Origin: Candidatus Omnitrophota bacterium
GTDB lineage: Bacteria > Omnitrophota > Gorgyraeia > Gygaellales > Profunditerraquicolaceae
Length of the DNA stretch: 6,946 bases
Assembly: GCA_028716305.1 (NCBI GenBank)
Contig: JAQUQA010000015.1
Location: forward strand, 7,272-14,217
Direction of reading: 5' to 3'
A program made the translations under genes and the position numbers. Under the pieces are notes generated by a model. The model was not told the DNA's origin. It was given only the letters and a program-made list of their open reading frames with translations, and ran no database searches. Shown here piece after piece: positions 5,901 to 6,946 of this stretch (positions are counted from its first letter, which is position 1; each line of letters opens with the position of its first letter).

Positions 5901-6946
5901 TTGTAAACCAGTTGCGGCTTTTTTGACAAAACCGCTTGCGGCGTATCATTGCCCATTGAGCCAATCGGCTCCTGGGCATTCTCGACCATCGGCTTGATAA
6001 TGAACTTCAGGTCCTCCCGTGAATATCCGAATGCCTGCAGCTGCGCCAACAACCCTTTTTTATCCTTCGTTCTCGGTCCTTGGTCCTTGGTCCTTGGTCC
6101 TTTATTCCTCAGACTATGCAAATTCAACATATTCTCTTTAAGCCACTTCCCGTACGGCTGTAAATCTGCCATATTTTCTTTAATCAGGGAGTCATCGATG
6201 ATCCGGCCTTCTTGCGTATCGACAAAAAGCATCTTTCCCGGCTCAAGCCTGCCGGAACGCAGGATCAAAGATGGATCGATATCCAGCACCCCCATCTCTG
6301 AAGCCATGATCACGTAGTCATTTTTTGTCACAAGATACCGGGCAGGGCGCAGGCCATTCCGGTCAAGCACTGCGCCGATTCTTGTACCGTCGGAAAAAGC
6401 GATCGCTGCCGGGCCGTCCCAGGGCTCGATCAGACAGGCGTGGTAGGTATAAAAATCCCGTAATTTCTTATCCATTAGACGGTTTTGCTCCCAGGCTAAG
6501 GGCAATAACATCATCATTACCTGAGGCAGGGACCTGCCGGCCAGGACCAGAAGCTCAAAGACATTATCGATTGCCGCGGAATCACTACCCTGCGGGACAA
6601 TCGCCGGTAAAGATTTCTTTAATTCCTTGCCGAACAAGCCGCTTTCCAGCAGGCTTTCCCTGGCGCGCATCCAATTGATGTTACCCCGCAGCGTATTTAT
6701 CTCCCCGTTATGCGCCAGGAAGCGGAAAGGCTGCGCCAGGTCCCACGTAGGAAAAGTATTGGTACTGTAACGCGAATGCACCAGACACAAGGCGCTCTTC
6801 AGGCCTTCTGCTTTTAAATCCGGGAAAAAATCCTCCAGTTGCTGCGGCATCAATAACCCTTTGTAAGAAACCGTGCGGCAAGAGAGGTTCGTAATATAAA
6901 AAAGCGACCCTGATTTCAACTTTGACCCGCGAACAAGATTTTCCGT
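2924..6946 (-). CDS. gltB: Glutamate synthase large (alpha) subunit, 5' end cut by window edge
   Basis: Makes two glutamates from glutamine and 2-oxoglutarate. Seen: 1340 codons, open to the right edge; family length is about 1500, so roughly 150-190 residues, including the catalytic N-terminal Cys, are missing. The TTG at 6919 is inside the glutaminase domain and is not the real start. Numbered from the edge codon: class II glutaminase remainder (1-270) with RYSTNTFPTWDLAQPFR (59-75) and AHNGEINTLRGN (78-89); a linker holding GPRTKD twice (283-295); central domain (about 300-680) with QAFGYS and GSMGNDTP; FMN domain (about 690-1060) with GEGGQLPG (795-802), phosphate-binding SGGDGGTGASP (880-890) and 3Fe-4S cysteines C958, C964, C969; C-terminal GXGXG beta-helix (about 1090-1300). 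The usual CPVG after the last cluster Cys is CSVG here. The stop is TGA. Confidence 0.97.
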   Translation of the reverse strand, partial: TENLVRGSKLKSGSLFYITNLSCRTVSYKGLLMPQQLEDFFPDLKAEGLKSALCLVHSRYSTNTFPTWDLAQPFRFLAHNGEINTLRGNINWMRARESLLESGLFGKELKKSLPAIVPQGSDSAAIDNVFELLVLAGRSLPQVMMMLLPLAWEQNRLMDKKLRDFYTYHACLIEPWDGPAAIAFSDGTRIGAVLDRNGLRPARYLVTKNDYVIMASEMGVLDIDPSLILRSGRLEPGKMLFVDTQEGRIIDDSLIKENMADLQPYGKWLKENMLNLHSLRNKGPRTKDQGPRTKDKKGLLAQLQAFGYSREDLKFIIKPMVENAQEPIGSMGNDTPQAVLSKKPQLVYNYFKQLFAQVTNPAIDPIREEIVMSLHTYLGPEKNILDQTPGHCRKILVNNPVLQDAELESIRGVSEKGFRTRTISLLFGIKSAQGLQKAIRRICRESAEAIKNGYTFVILSDRGVNKDHAAIPALLAVAAVHQYLVKKSLRTQIGIVLESAEPREVHHFALLFGYGADCVNPYLAYQAIGYLIEEEGLTMACEKAVDNYIKAIDKGILKILSKMGISTLQSYRGAQIFEAVGLSEKIIAGYFSGTASRIGGGDLRTILKETLARHAQAFSRMDAAAQVLVTGGLYQWKKDGEFHLWNPQSIATLQEAVRKDDFRKYEEFSRLINDQSENPTTLRSLLKFRPGKSIPLDQVERSEEIFRRFATGAMSFGSISRGAHETIAIAMNRLKGKSNTGEGGEDPARFTPFANGDSARSAIKQVASGRFGVTANYLVNADELQIKIAQGAKPGEGGQLPGHKVSAIIGRTRYTTPGVTLISPPPHHDIYSIEDLAQLIFDLKNVNPRARISVKLVSEIGVGTIAAGVAKGHADMILISGGDGGTGASPLSSIKHAGLPWELGLSEVQQTLVLNDLRSRVRLQTDGQMRTGRDVAIAALLGAEEFGFCTAVLITLGCVMLRHCHLNNCSVGVATQDPLLEKKFCGSAQYIENYFRFVAEELRQIMSSLGVRRLDEMIGRTDLLEMNKDLLSWKSKGLDFSRILYRPPEAKTVASRCTIKQDHGIDKVLDCQLIKLAKPALELKQNVLAEFPINNTNRAVGAMLSGEISRIFGEEGLADDSIQILFRGVAGQSFGAWLARGVSFALEGMANDYVGKGICGGRIVIYPDRRADYPAQDNVIIGNTAFYGAISGESYIRGIAGERFCVRNSGLSAVVEGLGDHGCEYMTGGRVVIIGKTGRNFAAGMSGGIAYVYDREDDFRQRCNLDMVALEQLNADDLATVRTLLSSHWHYTKSPVAKSILENDKKQMRHFIKVIPLEYKRILESVKLEKKLDLAEVSDG
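6061..6102 (-). repeat. Heptanucleotide tandem array inside the gltB reading frame
   Basis: Minus-strand unit AAGGACC occurs four times perfectly in tandem (6102-6075), followed by two diverged units, GAGAACG (6074-6068) and AAGGATA (6067-6061). Six units make 42 nt, which keeps the frame. The array encodes GPRTKDQ then GPRTKDK in the linker between the glutaminase and central domains of GltB, just before QAFGYS. That linker is variable in length and sequence across the family, so the insertion is tolerable. Loss or gain of one or two units would shift the frame. Confidence 0.9.

Noticed and set aside
6061..6102. Frameshift or sequencing error in gltB caused by the repeat
   Set aside because: The frame is continuous, and conserved GOGAT sequence flanks both sides of the array (PYGKWL before, QAFGYS after), so the gene is intact as read.
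6917..6919. TTG at 6919 as the gltB start codon
   Set aside because: The frame stays open to the window edge and the codon falls within the conserved glutaminase domain. The true start lies outside the window.

Overview
The window is a compact bacterial segment with every gene on the minus strand and both ends cut through a gene. In transcription order (high to low coordinates) it holds a 5'-truncated gltB (large subunit of glutamate synthase, GOGAT), a complete gltD (small subunit), and the first 380 codons of treZ (malto-oligosyltrehalose trehalohydrolase). The organism is a bacterium with a two-subunit NADPH-type GOGAT and probably the TreY/TreZ route to trehalose. Nothing here fixes the phylum. 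Base composition looks close to 50% GC, and the heptanucleotide repeats would suit an uncultured lineage with small-repeat-rich intergenic DNA, but that is only an impression.

Layout: 6946-2924 gltB, lacking its N-terminus and catalytic Cys because the window ends; 2923-2767 gltB-gltD gap with a degenerate heptamer repeat and the gltD ribosome binding site; 2766-1324 gltD; 1323-1143 second gap with a diverged copy of the same repeat and a good sigma70-type promoter; 1142-1 treZ, running off the left edge. Both gaps are under 200 bases, and no RNA gene, mobile element or CRISPR array is visible.

Function: GltB hydrolyses glutamine, channels ammonia to its FMN site and forms glutamate from 2-oxoglutarate. 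GltD takes electrons from NADPH through FAD and passes them over Fe-S clusters to GltB. TreZ releases trehalose from maltooligosyl-trehalose made by TreY, whose gene is not in view. The treZ gene has its own candidate promoter and need not share a transcript with gltBD.

The least ordinary signal is repeat structure. Three heptanucleotide tandem arrays lie within 7 kb. Two are related intergenic copies (unit near GCGTTCA) flanking gltD. One (unit AAGGACC) lies inside the gltB reading frame, is six units (42 nt) long, and encodes GPRTKD twice with only synonymous differences between the two copies. I see no clearly new multi-gene system; the genes themselves are ordinary metabolism.
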